64,000 bases of DNA from Rhizobium hidalgonense. Lineage in GTDB: Bacteria; Pseudomonadota; Alphaproteobacteria; Rhizobiales; Rhizobiaceae. Below are positions 45,723 through 58,220 of the stretch, one piece after another; positions within the stretch are counted from its first letter, which is position 1, and every line of letters begins with the position of its first letter. The notes beneath the pieces are model-generated. The model did no database searches. It was not told the origin of the DNA and saw only the letters and a program-made list of their open reading frames with translations. The stretch is from the NCBI RefSeq assembly GCF_002914525.1, contig NZ_LODW01000052.1:55156-119155 (forward strand), in the 5' to 3' direction. A program made the position numbers and the translations under genes.

Positions 45723-46652
45723 ATGAGCAATCCGGTCCTCGTCAATCAGATCATTCCCGAGTCCGATGTCGTGCCGCTGACCGGCCGCGTCGGCGCCGAA
45801 ATCAGAGGGATCCGTCTTGGCGGGGATCTTTCGGACGCGCAAGTAGCCGCCATCAACCAGCTTCTCCTGAAACACAAGGTCATCTTCTTCCGCGATCAGG
45901 GACATCTTGAGGATTCTGAACAGGAAGCTTTCGCACGCCGCCTCGGCGATCTCGTGCCTCATCCAACCCAGGGACCGGTCGCTGGCACGGCTTCTATCCT
46001 CAACCTCGATTCCAGCCGCGGCGGCGGCCGGGCTGATCAGTGGCACACCGACGTCACCTTCGTCGATGCCTACCCCAAATTCTCGGTCCTTCGCGGCGTC
46101 GTCATTCCGGCGGCCGGCGGCGACACGATCTGGTCCAACACCCATGCTGCCTACGAAAGTCTACCGGCGCCGCTCAAATTGCTGGTGGATAATTTATGGG
46201 CCATTCACAGCAATGCCTATGACTACGCGGCCGTACGCCCTCGCGCCACCGCCGAAGAGAAAAAGCACTTCGAAGAGGTTTTCACCTCGACAATCTACGA
46301 GACCGAGCATCCGGTCGTGCGTGTCCATCCGGAAACCGGCGAGAGATCGCTGCTGCTCGGCAATTTCGTGCAACGCCTAGTCGGGCTGTCGAAGGGCGAC
46401 TCCGCCAAACTCTACGAGGTGTTCCAATCCTACGTCACCGCCCCCGAAAATACCGTGCGCTGGCGCTGGAAAGCCGGGGATGTCGCGATCTGGGACAATC
46501 GTGCGACCCAGCACTATGCCGTCAACGACTATGGCGACCAGCACCGGGTGGTGCGCCGCGCCACTGTCGACGGCGATGTCCCAGTCAGCATCGACGGCCG
46601 CCGCAGCATAACCCATGTCAAGGCGGCCAAGCCGAAAGCAAAGGCGGCGTGA
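45723..46652 (+). CDS. TauD/TfdA-family Fe(II)/2-oxoglutarate dioxygenase
   Basis: 309 residues. Iron ligands His108 and Asp110 (QWHTDVTF) and the distal His in RATQHYAVNDYG, with the 2-oxoglutarate Arg in HRVVRR, all present. The whole matches taurine/alkylsulfate/2,4-D dioxygenases. The ALWDN-like region IWDNRATQ is standard. Substrate unknown; a C-S or C-O bond-cleaving sulfonate or alkylsulfate role is usual. AhpD-like gene is divergent from it. Ends before a strong hairpin. Confidence 0.85.
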   Translation: MSNPVLVNQIIPESDVVPLTGRVGAEIRGIRLGGDLSDAQVAAINQLLLKHKVIFFRDQGHLEDSEQEAFARRLGDLVPHPTQGPVAGTASILNLDSSRGGGRADQWHTDVTFVDAYPKFSVLRGVVIPAAGGDTIWSNTHAAYESLPAPLKLLVDNLWAIHSNAYDYAAVRPRATAEEKKHFEEVFTSTIYETEHPVVRVHPETGERSLLLGNFVQRLVGLSKGDSAKLYEVFQSYVTAPENTVRWRWKAGDVAIWDNRATQHYAVNDYGDQHRVVRRATVDGDVPVSIDGRRSITHVKAAKPKAKAA

Positions 46653-46673
46653 TCATACGCAGATAAGTATTGC

Positions 46674-46710
46674 CCGGCACATGAAGCGAGACCCAAGCTT
46701 CATGTGCCGG
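46674..46710. terminator. perfect 14-bp stem hairpin after the TauD-family gene
   Basis: Arms CCGGCACATGAAGC (46674-46687) and GCTTCATGTGCCGG (46697-46710) with a 9-base loop. The right arm is part of the allE-remnant described below; the left arm is an inverted copy of it. Terminator-like position between convergent genes, without a T-run. Confidence 0.55.
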
Positions 46711-46776
46711 TTGACATCCTTGTAGCGCAGATAGCGGACGCAACCGGGTCCGCCTTCCGCAAGAAGCCCGCGGGTT
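46697..46776 (-). pseudogene. remnant of the allE 3' end
   Basis: On the minus strand this encodes VRYLRYKDVNRHMKL, nearly the same as the C-terminus RYLLYKDVNRHMKL of the bicupin gene 6 kb to the right. Position-by-position alignment with 52771-52849 gives about 61 of 80 identities, 36 of the first 40, with a one-base shift. It begins 17 bp beyond the ansB stop. Too short to be functional; evidence of an old duplication or insertion event at the ans block. Confidence 0.7.
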
Positions 46777-46792
46777 AAATGAGCCGCTCGTC

Positions 46793-48220
<1,428 letters not shown>

Positions 48221-48319
48221 GGCTGGACTTTCGAGAAGCGGCGCTGCGGACATGAACTGCGGCAGCAGGCCGGACAAGATGATGGGGAGACGCGGCAATA
48301 TTGCCGCATCCAGAATGCG

Positions 48320-49423
48320 TCATCGGCTCAAAGCTGCAGGACGAGAACCGTCCGCGTCCGATTTCGATCCGCCAAGCATGAACGGAAAGGACACGCCGCC
48401 TGTCGCGACACCCATCGTGTTCACACGGCTGGGATGATGGAATGATGCAAGCGGCTTGCGGCGTTCCGGCGAACCGATACCGAGCTGCTCGAGGATTTCC
48501 GTCACGACAGCGTAGAGGATTTCGATGTTGCCATCCTCGATCTTGACCGAGATGCCGAGCGCCCCTTCCGCTCCCCATCGCCTGGTATCATTGGAGGCTT
48601 GCACACCGATTGCGTAGCTGGCGTCGGCGCCGAGCTTGCCGATCATGGCACCGTCGAATGCGCGCATGAGCACCGTGCAGTAGCGCCCCTCACCCGCAAC
48701 CATTTCCGGGTAGCGCGCCATCGCCTGGAAGATGCGAGCCAGCGCCGCGTCTCGCGTCGACACGCCCTCGCGCGCCTCGCCCTGGTCCACCGCCGAAGCG
48801 AGCTTGGCATAGATGCGCGCCAGCCGATCCAATGGAAAAGCGGGCGTCGGGAGATTGCATCCGTCGACCCCCCATTCGACGTCCTGCATGTCCAAATCGC
48901 AGAGCTCGGCAACCGTCCGCTTCACCACCACCTGCATCGGGTGATCCGGAAGATGGTAGCCTTCCAGGCCCGCCCCGATCGCCCGGGATCCGGCCATCAT
49001 TCCGACGTGCTTTCCCGAACAATTGCTGCAAACCGCCGTCGGCGTATAATCCTGCCTGATCCAGGAGCGGTTCACGGCTTCGGAAAGGGAAGGATGGCCG
49101 CCGCAACGAAGATCGGCCTCCTTGGCCCCAATCTTCGACAGCATGGTCCGCGTCCGCGCAATATGCCGCTCCTCGCTGCTGTGGGAAGCGCACATCAGTG
49201 CCAGGTCGGCATCATCGAACCCGTAAGGCTCGAACCCATTCGCCTCCAGGATGGCAAGCGCTTGGGCCGGCTTGGCGGCAGACCGGGCAAGCGTAAAGCG
49301 CGTCGGGTTTCCCAGCGCAAAAAGCAGCCTGCCTTTTGCATCGACGACCGCGGCATGGACGCGGTGACGGTTCTCGACGATGCCGCCACGCTCGGTGACG
49401 ACGAAATCCTCACTCGGGATCAT
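48320..49423 (-). CDS. ansA: L-asparaginase, R. etli AnsA type
   Basis: 367 residues, a distinct asparaginase family not related to the E. coli type. Starting at ATG 49423 (SD GGAGAG), the active-site residues reported for the R. etli enzyme fall at the same numbers: Ser48, Lys51, Ser80, Cys135, Lys138, Asp187 and Cys189 (CSNCSGK and DGCNLPTP). Hydrolyses asparagine to aspartate and ammonium in the cytosol. Lies between permease and aspartase. Confidence 0.93.
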   Translation of the reverse strand: MIPSEDFVVTERGGIVENRHRVHAAVVDAKGRLLFALGNPTRFTLARSAAKPAQALAILEANGFEPYGFDDADLALMCASHSSEERHIARTRTMLSKIGAKEADLRCGGHPSLSEAVNRSWIRQDYTPTAVCSNCSGKHVGMMAGSRAIGAGLEGYHLPDHPMQVVVKRTVAELCDLDMQDVEWGVDGCNLPTPAFPLDRLARIYAKLASAVDQGEAREGVSTRDAALARIFQAMARYPEMVAGEGRYCTVLMRAFDGAMIGKLGADASYAIGVQASNDTRRWGAEGALGISVKIEDGNIEILYAVVTEILEQLGIGSPERRKPLASFHHPSRVNTMGVATGGVSFPFMLGGSKSDADGSRPAALSR

Positions 49424-49490
49424 TTCTCTCTCCATTCATGCGCCGCCCCGGCAGCCTTCGGCGCCGGGGCAAGCCTTGCTATCGCGCGGC

Positions 49491-50963
49491 TCAGGCCAGA
49501 TCGAAACTGCCGCGATCGTCGCCCTGCTCGGCGGCAATCATGTGGATGCGCTCACGCATCAGCAGCCAGCCGACCACCAGCGCCGGAATGATCAGCAGCA
49601 GAGAGGCAACCGTGTAGGTACCGACCGGATAATCGAGGGCCATCAGGATCACGACGACCGCAAGGAAGCTCAGCGTCAGCACGCCGGTATAAGGCGCGCC
49701 GAACATCCGGAATTCGGGCCTTGCCAGCTTGCCTTGGCGCGACAGGTGCCACAGCTTGAGCTGGCACAGGATGATGACGCCCCATGCAGCGATGATGCCG
49801 AGCGCGGCAACATTCAAGCCGATCTCGAAAGCCGCTGCCGGAACGACAGCATTCAGCACGACGCCAAAGGCGGTCACAACAGCCGTCACCGCAATGCCGC
49901 CATAGGGCACGCCGGATCTGTTCATCTTCGCCAGCGCAGCCGGCGCCGATCCCGAAATCGCCATGGAATGAAGGATGCGGCCGGTCGAATAGAGGCCCGC
50001 ATTGAGCGACGACAGGACGGCGGTCAGCACGACGAGGTTCATGACGACGTCGGCACCCTGGATGCCGATCTTGCCGAAGAAGGTCACGAACGGGCTCTCG
50101 CCGCCCTTATAGGCGGTATAGGGCAGCAGCAGCGACAGCAGCAGAACCGAGCCGACATAAAAGACCACCAGGCGCAGCACGACCGTCCGGATCGCCCGCG
50201 GCATGACCTTGCGCGCATTTTCGGTTTCGCCTGCGGCGGTGCCGATCAGCTCGATCGAGGCATAGGCGAACACCACGCCCTGTATCACGACCAGCGCCGG
50301 CAGAATTCCGCTCGGAAACATGCCGCCGAAGTCGGTGATGGTATTCAGCCCCGGAACGTGACCGTCGATCGGCGTGCCGGTGACGACGAAGTAGACTCCG
50401 ACGATGAGGAAGACGACCAAAGCGAGAACCTTGACGAGGCTGAACCAGAATTCCAATTCGCCGAAGACCTTCACCGACAGCAGGTTCATGGCGAGGACGA
50501 GGACTAGCGCCACCAGCGCAAATACCCACTGATCGATCATGGCAATCCAGGGGACATAAGCCTTGAAGAAATTCATGTAGAGAGCCACCGCGGTGACATC
50601 AGCGACCGCCGTCATCGCCCAGGTCAGCCAATAGAGCCAGCCGACCGCGAAGGCGAGCTTTTCGCCGTAAAATTCACGGGCATAGGAGACGAACGAACCC
50701 GAAGTCGGGCGATGCACGATGAGTTCACCGAGAGCCCTGAGAACGAGGAAAGCGAAAAAGCCGCACAAGGCATAGACCAGCACGAGTGCCGGACCGGCAG
50801 CGGCGAGCCGCCCACCTGCGCCCAGAAACAAGCCGGTGCCGATGGCTCCGCCGATGGCGATCATCTGGATCTGCCGTGGCTTCAACGCTTTTTTGTAACC
50901 GAGGTCCTCCTCGGCGAAAACCTGGCCATCGGCCTCGGTTCTGGTGGATTCCATCACTGTCAT
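49491..50963 (-). CDS. ansP: amino acid permease, probable asparagine transporter AnsP
   Basis: 490 residues, twelve helices, APC (amino-acid transporter) family. First segment [21 protein letters not shown] is the AAT consensus, and [21 protein letters not shown] the second. Start ATG 50963 follows GGGAGG at a short 3-base spacing; GTG 50957 and ATG 50954 are alternatives. First structural gene of the ans operon; imports asparagine. A weak palindrome ACCTG-N13-CAGGT (51032-51054) upstream may be an operator. Confidence 0.9.
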   Translation of the reverse strand: MTVMESTRTEADGQVFAEEDLGYKKALKPRQIQMIAIGGAIGTGLFLGAGGRLAAAGPALVLVYALCGFFAFLVLRALGELIVHRPTSGSFVSYAREFYGEKLAFAVGWLYWLTWAMTAVADVTAVALYMNFFKAYVPWIAMIDQWVFALVALVLVLAMNLLSVKVFGELEFWFSLVKVLALVVFLIVGVYFVVTGTPIDGHVPGLNTITDFGGMFPSGILPALVVIQGVVFAYASIELIGTAAGETENARKVMPRAIRTVVLRLVVFYVGSVLLLSLLLPYTAYKGGESPFVTFFGKIGIQGADVVMNLVVLTAVLSSLNAGLYSTGRILHSMAISGSAPAALAKMNRSGVPYGGIAVTAVVTAFGVVLNAVVPAAAFEIGLNVAALGIIAAWGVIILCQLKLWHLSRQGKLARPEFRMFGAPYTGVLTLSFLAVVVILMALDYPVGTYTVASLLLIIPALVVGWLLMRERIHMIAAEQGDDRGSFDLA

Positions 50964-51188
50964 TTTCCTCCCTATCCATAGGTTCGGCAACCTCCCGGCC
51001 GCCCCTCCGCGCAGCTGCCAACAAGATGTTCACCTGCTATGCAGTCTGACAGGTTTGGAAATAGATGCAAAAGCGGGCCTCGGTCAAGCGTCTTTCGTTC
51101 GACGGCGTGCATATATGGAAGGGGCTCGAGCAGTCGCCGATGCCTGGACACCGGGAGTGTTCGACAAGACTGTTGCGTGAAGCGCTTG

Positions 51189-51896
51189 CTAGCGCGGCTC
51201 GGCGCCGATGATGCGATTGAGCGCCGCCTCGACCTTTTTGAGATGGATTTCCATCGCGGCCCGGGCTTCGAGCTCCGACCCGGTACGGATGGCCTCGACG
51301 ATGGCGCGATGCTCTTCGTTCGACTCCCGACGCCGCGGCCCCAACACCGTCAGCAGCCCGGATTGCTGCGCCATCGCCTCGCGAACCTCATCGACGATGT
51401 CGCGGAAGACAGCATTCTGCGACGACGCCGCGATCAGCCCATGAAACTCCGAATCCAGCCGCACCCAGGCCTCGGTATTTTCCTCCTGCTCCATATGCTC
51501 GCAAAGCCTGAGCAGCCGGGACAGCTCGTCGTCATTTCGACGCAGCGCCGCCCAGCCGGCGGCCGATACCTCGACATAGGGACGCGCCTCCATCAGATCA
51601 CGCGCCGAATAATCGCCGTAACTGATATCTCCGTCGCCGGAGGCCGAAAGCACGTATGTACCGCTGCCCGTTCGTGTCTCCGTCAGCCCCAAAATCTGCA
51701 GCGAGCGTAGCGCTTCCCGCACGATCGGGCGGCTGACACCGTATTTTCCCGCCAGCTTCGCTTCTGACGGCAGCTTCGAACCGGCAGCAAACCGGCCGGA
51801 AAGGATGAGGCTGCGCAACTCCTCGAACACGAGTTCCGAGGCGCTTTTGCGACTGAGGACAGCGGTGTCGGACAGCCAGCTTTCTAGATCATTCAT
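51189..51896 (-). CDS. ansR: GntR (FadR subfamily) regulator, AnsR-like, copy A
   Basis: 235 residues. HTH: KLPSEAKLAGKYGVSRPIVREALRSL, wing RTGSGTYVLSA, and an FCD domain with DSEFHGLIAASSQ and NEEHRAIVEAI. It is 225 bp upstream of ansP and shares its whole layout with copy B (NDLESWLSD... versus RDRDSWLSE...). In R. etli a GntR-type AnsR represses the ans genes; this or its neighbour should play that role. Confidence 0.85.
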   Translation of the reverse strand: MNDLESWLSDTAVLSRKSASELVFEELRSLILSGRFAAGSKLPSEAKLAGKYGVSRPIVREALRSLQILGLTETRTGSGTYVLSASGDGDISYGDYSARDLMEARPYVEVSAAGWAALRRNDDELSRLLRLCEHMEQEENTEAWVRLDSEFHGLIAASSQNAVFRDIVDEVREAMAQQSGLLTVLGPRRRESNEEHRAIVEAIRTGSELEARAAMEIHLKKVEAALNRIIGAEPR

Positions 51897-51948
51897 CGCT
51901 TTGCATCCGATCGGCGGCGCGCCCGGCTTCCCGGGCGCAAATTGGAAA

Positions 51949-52668
51949 TCATTGCTTCGACGCGGTTCGTCTTTCATCGGTAATTCCGATGATGGATCGC
52001 TTGACCTCCAGCAGGTGCTCAGCCATGGCTGCGCGCGCATCCTCCTCGCTGCCCGCGGCCACGGCCTGCAGAATTCGGCGATGCTCCGCATTGGACGCCT
52101 TGCGCCGTCCGCGAACATGCTCGACGAGCTCCGATTGGGTCGAAAGCGCGCCGCGAACATCAGCGACGACTTTCCTGAAGATCGCATTGCCCGAGGCCTC
52201 GGCGATTTCTCCATGAAACGCCGCATCCATCCGCACCCATTTCTGGACATCCACTTCCGCGTCCATCCGGTCGCACAAGGATGTCAGCAGGGTCAACTGC
52301 TCGTGCGAGCGACGCAATGCCGCCCAGCCGGCAGCCGGTATTTCGATGCAGGGGCGCGCTTCCATGAGATCGCGGGCGGAATAGGCGCCGCCGCCCAGTT
52401 GGCGCGCGGGGCTTTCCGAAACGACGAAGGTGCCCCGGCCGGTCCGGGTCTGCGTGAACCCCAGTGTCTGCAGCGAGCGCAGCGCTTCACGCACGATAGC
52501 CCGGCTGATGCCGTAACGCTCGGCAAGCTGTACCTCCGAGGGAAGACGAATACCGAGAGCCAGTTTCCGATCGACAATGGCCGTGCGGATATCTTCGAAG
52601 ACCGCTTCCGCAGCGTTTCTTCGGCTCATATCCTTCTTCTCCGACAGCCATGAATCCCTATCCCGCAT
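51949..52668 (-). CDS. GntR (FadR subfamily) regulator, copy B
   Basis: 239 residues from ATG 52668 (MRDRDSWLSEKKDM), chosen because it aligns with the start of copy A. HTH IRLPSEVQLAERYGISRAIV and FCD block DAAFHGEIAEASGNAIFRKVV. It precedes copy A by 52 bp in the same direction. The pair look like a tandem duplication that has diverged; the second ligand or target may differ. Confidence 0.85.
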   Translation of the reverse strand: MRDRDSWLSEKKDMSRRNAAEAVFEDIRTAIVDRKLALGIRLPSEVQLAERYGISRAIVREALRSLQTLGFTQTRTGRGTFVVSESPARQLGGGAYSARDLMEARPCIEIPAAGWAALRRSHEQLTLLTSLCDRMDAEVDVQKWVRMDAAFHGEIAEASGNAIFRKVVADVRGALSTQSELVEHVRGRRKASNAEHRRILQAVAAGSEEDARAAMAEHLLEVKRSIIGITDERRTASKQ

Positions 52669-52762
52669 CGAACGACGATGGGTGCAATCCCCAGAGCTGT
52701 CAAGCAACCGGACAGGCTCTTTGGCGGAGCTTGCCGACCGCATGCAGCGCGCCTCGCGAGGC

Positions 52763-53584
<822 letters not shown>

Positions 53585-53669
53585 TGATACGGCTTTCCAG
53601 GCAGGTGTCTCTGCATCTGCTTTATGCGCCGCCGGCCCGTTAGGCAACTGCCAATAGGCCAAGCCAGGC

Positions 53670-55505
53670 CTAGCGATCGGCCATCACCAGATGGCCCGGC
53701 CCGACCTCGCGATAGAAGGTGGCCGGAGGCTGATAGTCGACGGCACGCATCGGGCTCTTGATCTCGTCATTCACCACCATCCGCTTCTCGTGGCGGCGAT
53801 CGGGATCGGGCACCGGCACGGCTGCGATGAGTTTCTTCGTATAGGGATGCTGCGGATTTTCGAACACGGCGGCGCGCGGGCCGATCTCGACGATTTCGCC
53901 GAGATACATCACCGCCACCCGGTGGCTGACGCGCTCGACCACCGCCATGTCGTGCGAGATGAACAGGAAGGCGAGGTTGAGGCTCTGCTGCAGATCGAGC
54001 ATCAGGTTGATGACCTGCGCCTTGATCGACACATCGAGTGCCGACACGCTCTCATCGGCGACGATGACCTTCGGCTGCAAGGCGAGCGCCCGGGCGATGC
54101 AGATGCGCTGACGCTGGCCGCCGGAAAATTCATGCGGAAAACGCGCCGCCATATCAGGAGACAGGCCGACCTTCACCAGCAAATCGGCGACCACGTCTTT
54201 TGCCTGTTTCGAACTGCCCATCCGATGTTCGAGAAAGGGCTCGGCGATCGCAGCACCGACGGTCATGCGCGGATTGAGGCTGGCAAAGGGATCTTGAAAA
54301 ATCATCTGCACGGATTTGCGCATCTCGCGCAACTCCTGCCTGTCGAGGCCGAGCACCTCCCTGCCCTCGACGAGAACGGAGCCCGCCTGCGGCTCGATCA
54401 GACGCATGATAGCCCGCCCGGTCGTCGATTTGCCGCAGCCGGATTCACCGACGAGCGACAGCGTCTCGCCGGCATGAAGATCGAAGGAGACGTTTTCGAC
54501 CGCGTGCACCCGGCTGGTGAGCCGGCCGAACAGGCCGGTATGAATGTCGAAACGCTTGGTGAGGTTCTTCACCTCGAGGACCGGCGTCGCTGCTACGGTA
54601 TCGGCGGCCTCAGAGGGAATGTCCGATTCCCCTGTCGTGGTGTTGACCACCGGAAAACGCAGCGGCCTCTGCCGGCCCTGCATCGAGCCGAGCACCGGCA
54701 CGGCGGATAGCAGCGCCCGGGTATAGGGATGTTTGCCGCGGTGGAAGATATCGGCTGTGGCACCGCTTTCGACCTGTTCGCCGCGATACATCACCACCGT
54801 CCGGTCGGCGATCTCGGCAACGACACCCATGTCATGGGTGATGAAGAGAACGGAGGTCCCCTCCTCTTCCTGCAGCATCTTGATCAGATCGAGGATCTGG
54901 CCCTGGATCGTCACATCGAGCGCCGTCGTCGGCTCGTCGGCGATCAGGAGCTTCGGCCGGCTGGCGAGCGCCATGGCGATCATCACCCGCTGACGCATGC
55001 CGCCGGAGAAACGATGCGGGTATTCACCGAAGCGCGAGGCGGCAGACGGGATGCGGACCTTTTCCAGCAGTCGGATCGTCTCAGCCCTGGCATCGGCCTT
55101 GCTCATCTCGGAATGGCATAACAGCGCTTCGGAAATCTGATCGCCGATGGTGAAGAGCGGATTAAGCGATGTCATCGGCTCCTGGAAGATCATCGCCACC
55201 TCATTGCCGCGCACCTGCCGCATGGCATGTTCCGGCAAGGCCAGGAGGTCGCGTCCGCCAAGAATGACGCTGCCCCCGACGCGGCTTGTGTCGGCCTGCA
55301 GCAGCCGCATGATCGAGAGCGAGGTGACACTCTTACCCGAGCCGGATTCCCCGACGATCGCCACGGTTTCAGCGGGGGCGACGGTGAAGGACACATCGCG
55401 CACGACCGGTTTCCAGGCGCCGTCGACCAGGAAGGACGTCGTCAGCCCCTCGACGGAAAGAACCGTGCTGGCTGTCTCGATCGATCGTGCTTGAACGCTG
55501 CCCAT
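53670..55505 (-). CDS. dipeptide/oligopeptide ABC transporter, fused dual ATP-binding protein
   Basis: 611 residues, two complete nucleotide-binding domains of the DppD/DppF type. N-terminal Walker [10 protein letters not shown] and signature [16 protein letters not shown]-terminal Walker [10 protein letters not shown] and signature [15 protein letters not shown]. Oligopeptide-type C-terminal extension [20 protein letters not shown] is present. ATG 55505 follows AGGAGAG. It should power the Dpp-type permeases at 57351-59161. Confidence 0.93.
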   Translation of the reverse strand: MGSVQARSIETASTVLSVEGLTTSFLVDGAWKPVVRDVSFTVAPAETVAIVGESGSGKSVTSLSIMRLLQADTSRVGGSVILGGRDLLALPEHAMRQVRGNEVAMIFQEPMTSLNPLFTIGDQISEALLCHSEMSKADARAETIRLLEKVRIPSAASRFGEYPHRFSGGMRQRVMIAMALASRPKLLIADEPTTALDVTIQGQILDLIKMLQEEEGTSVLFITHDMGVVAEIADRTVVMYRGEQVESGATADIFHRGKHPYTRALLSAVPVLGSMQGRQRPLRFPVVNTTTGESDIPSEAADTVAATPVLEVKNLTKRFDIHTGLFGRLTSRVHAVENVSFDLHAGETLSLVGESGCGKSTTGRAIMRLIEPQAGSVLVEGREVLGLDRQELREMRKSVQMIFQDPFASLNPRMTVGAAIAEPFLEHRMGSSKQAKDVVADLLVKVGLSPDMAARFPHEFSGGQRQRICIARALALQPKVIVADESVSALDVSIKAQVINLMLDLQQSLNLAFLFISHDMAVVERVSHRVAVMYLGEIVEIGPRAAVFENPQHPYTKKLIAAVPVPDPDRRHEKRMVVNDEIKSPMRAVDYQPPATFYREVGPGHLVMADR

Positions 55506-55522
55506 ATCGTCTCTCCTGCGGC

Positions 55523-56719
55523 TCAATCCGGCCAGCGCAACAGCCCGTCGAAACGATGCCGGCTGCGGTTTTCGATCGGCGTGGCAATGATCTCATTGGA
55601 GGCGCGCGCCTTGTCGAGTTCCTCAGCCAGGCGCTCGGCGACGATTGTCTCTTGGCCCCGATGCAGGTTGCACGGGTCGAGATAGAAATAGCGGTGCTCC
55701 ACCTCGTGATCGCGCACGATGATCGGCGGGTTGCCCCTCGCGAGCGCATCGGCCAGATCCCAGGCGGTGATATGCGCCTCTTCGGGATCGACGATCAGGC
55801 GCAGCCGATCGAGCGGATTGTGGGTCGGATCGGGTTCGATCAGTGCGGTGACGCCGGGGCGGCCGTCAAGCGTGCGCTTCCACAAGTTGAGATAGCCGGT
55901 CTCGCGTTCCCGGATGCCGGCATGGTCGCGGCGCTCCCAGGCTTCGAGTGCCGCCATGACGCCGAAGATGCTCTCCTTGCCGACCTTCATGCCGCGGCCG
56001 ATGCCCATATTCTGCAGGAAGGCATGGCGCACCAGCTCCTTCCTGCCGGCGACGATGCCCGAGGTCGGGCCGCCGAGGAATTTGTGGCCGGAATAAAGTG
56101 CGATATCGGCCCCCTGCTCCAGGAAAATCCTGAGATCATATTCCGAGGCCGCATCGACGATAACCGGCACGCCCCTGGCGTGAGCGATCTCGACGAATTC
56201 CTTCAGGTTCAACAGGCCATAATCGACGACATGATGGGAGACGACATAGACGGCGGCGGCCGTCTTGTCGGTGATCGCATGCTCCATGTGGAAGCGATGC
56301 GTCGAGGTTGCCTGTCCCACCAGCACGACCTTGCCGCCGGCAAGCCGGATCGCCTGATCGACCGGGGCGCCATAGCTCACCACATGGCCCATCTGCACCA
56401 AGACTTCGTTTTTCTCGAGCATGGCATCCGGCAGCTTTTCGATCGCCAGCAGATTGTCGCCTGAGATGGCGCCGGCGACGGCGAGCGAGATGCCGGCCGA
56501 GCAGGAGGCAGTGACGAAGCCAGCCTCGCCGCCGGTCAGCCGGGCGATGACGGCGCTGGCCTTGCGCTGCAGGTCGTTGATCTCGACAAAATGCGGCAGG
56601 ATCGATGCCATCGCTTCGATCGCCTCGGGCACGACGATCGAGGCGCCGAGGCTGGTCATCGTGCCGGACACATTGATGACGGGGCGAAGGCCGAGCGAAG
56701 GTCTGATATCATTGGGCAT
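55523..56719 (-). CDS. PLP-dependent enzyme, SelA-like fold
   Basis: 398 residues. The PLP lysine is in [13 protein letters not shown]; the preceding Asp is in [11 protein letters not shown], all as in SelA-type and D-glucosaminate-6-phosphate ammonia-lyase-like proteins. The N-terminus [15 protein letters not shown] matches those groups too. No selenocysteine system is nearby, so a beta-elimination or lyase on an imported amino compound is more plausible. It overlaps no neighbour but lies 17 bp upstream of the ATPase gene. Confidence 0.8.
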   Translation of the reverse strand: MPNDIRPSLGLRPVINVSGTMTSLGASIVVPEAIEAMASILPHFVEINDLQRKASAVIARLTGGEAGFVTASCSAGISLAVAGAISGDNLLAIEKLPDAMLEKNEVLVQMGHVVSYGAPVDQAIRLAGGKVVLVGQATSTHRFHMEHAITDKTAAAVYVVSHHVVDYGLLNLKEFVEIAHARGVPVIVDAASEYDLRIFLEQGADIALYSGHKFLGGPTSGIVAGRKELVRHAFLQNMGIGRGMKVGKESIFGVMAALEAWERRDHAGIRERETGYLNLWKRTLDGRPGVTALIEPDPTHNPLDRLRLIVDPEEAHITAWDLADALARGNPPIIVRDHEVEHRYFYLDPCNLHRGQETIVAERLAEELDKARASNEIIATPIENRSRHRFDGLLRWPD

Positions 56720-56789
56720 GAAGGTCTCCAGAGGTCTGGGGCGAGGAACGGGTCACGGGTGGACGCTGCTCCAAATATGCAAGCTCTCG

Positions 56790-57287
56790 TCAGCCATTCA
56801 AGGCGACGATCGCCTCGATTTCGACGGTGATGTTGCCGGGCAACGAGCCGAAGCCGACGGCCGAGCGGGCATGTTCGCCGGCCGCGCCGAAAACCGCGAT
56901 CAGCAGATCCGAGCAGCCGTTGATGACGCTCGGATGATCCTCGAACTCCGGCACGGCATTGACCATCCCAAGCAGCTTGACCACCCGCTTGACGCGGGAG
57001 AGATCGCCGAGCGCATCATGCATGACGGCGAGCAGGTTGATGCCGGTCAGCCGCGCATGCCGATAGGCCTCCTCGACACCGACGTCGGCTCCGACCTTGC
57101 CCGCATGCAGGAAGCCGTCGGCCTCGCGCGGCCCCTGGCCGGAGAGGTAGAGCATATTGCCCTCCACCACATGCGTCACGAAATTGGCGATCGGCGGCGG
57201 CGGCGGCGGAAGCTTGATACCGAGGGCAGCCAAGCGTTGGTAAGGCGAGCTCTCGACCTTGCTGGCGGCGGTTGGAAACTGATTCAC
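56790..57287 (-). CDS. Rid (YjgF/YER057c) family protein, long type
   Basis: 165 residues from GTG 57287, which has AGGAG five bases ahead. Contains a run of six prolines (LPPPPPP) near residue 25, then Rid blocks MLYLSGQGPREADGFLHAGKVG and FGSLPGNITVEIEAIVALNG, where the Arg normally found at the substrate site is not obvious. May protect from or process an enamine/imine released by the SelA-like PLP enzyme next to it. Confidence 0.8.
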   Translation of the reverse strand: MNQFPTAASKVESSPYQRLAALGIKLPPPPPPIANFVTHVVEGNMLYLSGQGPREADGFLHAGKVGADVGVEEAYRHARLTGINLLAVMHDALGDLSRVKRVVKLLGMVNAVPEFEDHPSVINGCSDLLIAVFGAAGEHARSAVGFGSLPGNITVEIEAIVALNG

Positions 57288-57350
57288 GCAAACTCCTGTC
57301 ATGCGAATTTTGGATTGGCGAATTTGGGAGCCGATTGAGAGGTCGGCGGA

Positions 57351-58220
57351 TTAAAGGTCCTTGCGAAGTCTTGGATCGAGCATGTCTCTGAGGCCGTCAC
57401 CGACCATCTGCAACGACAGCACCGAGAGAATGATGGCCACACCCGGAAACAGCGTCATCCAGTCGGCCTGGCCGATATATTGCCGGCCGGCGGCAATCAT
57501 CGTTCCCCAGGTCGGAATCTCCGGGCTGACGCCGAGGCCGAGGAAAGACAGGCCGGCTTCGGCAAGCATGGCGCTGGCGAAGAGGAAGGTCGCCTGCACC
57601 AGGATCGGCGAGAGCAGATTGCGCAGCACGTGCCGCGTCATGATGTGGAAAGTGGAAATGCCGAGCGCCCTTGCCGCCTCGACATAAGGCAGCTCGCGAA
57701 TAACCAGCGTCGACGCACGCACGATACGGGCAAGGCGCGGCGCATAGACGATCGACAGCGCGATGATGACGGTGGTCAAGGACGGGCCGAGGGCGGCGAC
57801 CAAGGCGATCGCCAGCAGAATGTCCGGAAAGGCCATCATCGCATCGATCAGCCGGGCGATCGGCGTGTCGAGCTTCTGGAAAAAGCCGGCAAGCAGGCCG
57901 AGTGTAACGCCGATCACCGCCGACAGGCTGACGACCGCGGCGCCGACCAGCAGCGACAGCCGGCCGGCGAAGATCGTGCGCGAGAAAACATCACGGCCGA
58001 ACTCGTCGGTGCCGAAAAAGAAGGTCTCGCTCGGCGGTTTCAGCCGGTTGACGATGGAAAGCTTGGAGGGCGAATAGGGTGCCACGACAGGCGCAAAGAC
58101 CGCGAGCAGCACGAAGATCGTCAGGATCAGCAGGCCGAAGGCCACCGTCTTTCGCTTCAGCAGGCGGCGGACGAATTTGCTGCTTTCGCGCTCGGCTGAT
58201 TTGATTGCGATATCGGCCAT
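57351..58220 (-). CDS. Dpp-type ABC transporter permease (DppC-like)
   Basis: 289 residues. Six helices; the loop EFGRDVFSRTIFAGRLSLLVG is typical of the DppC/OppC class and the EAA-like YVEAARALGISTFHIMTRHV follows. Starts one base inside the DppB-type stop (TGATG). Inner-membrane channel component. Confidence 0.93.
   Translation of the reverse strand: MADIAIKSAERESSKFVRRLLKRKTVAFGLLILTIFVLLAVFAPVVAPYSPSKLSIVNRLKPPSETFFFGTDEFGRDVFSRTIFAGRLSLLVGAAVVSLSAVIGVTLGLLAGFFQKLDTPIARLIDAMMAFPDILLAIALVAALGPSLTTVIIALSIVYAPRLARIVRASTLVIRELPYVEAARALGISTFHIMTRHVLRNLLSPILVQATFLFASAMLAEAGLSFLGLGVSPEIPTWGTMIAAGRQYIGQADWMTLFPGVAIILSVLSLQMVGDGLRDMLDPRLRKDL

Noticed and set aside
49380..50507. 375-codon plus-strand frame over ansP
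   Set aside because: Histidine/arginine-rich antisense translation over a clear amino-acid permease; a shadow.
51032..51054. ACCTG-N13-CAGGT palindrome before ansP
   Set aside because: Short arms and long spacer make it weak; mentioned under ansP only.
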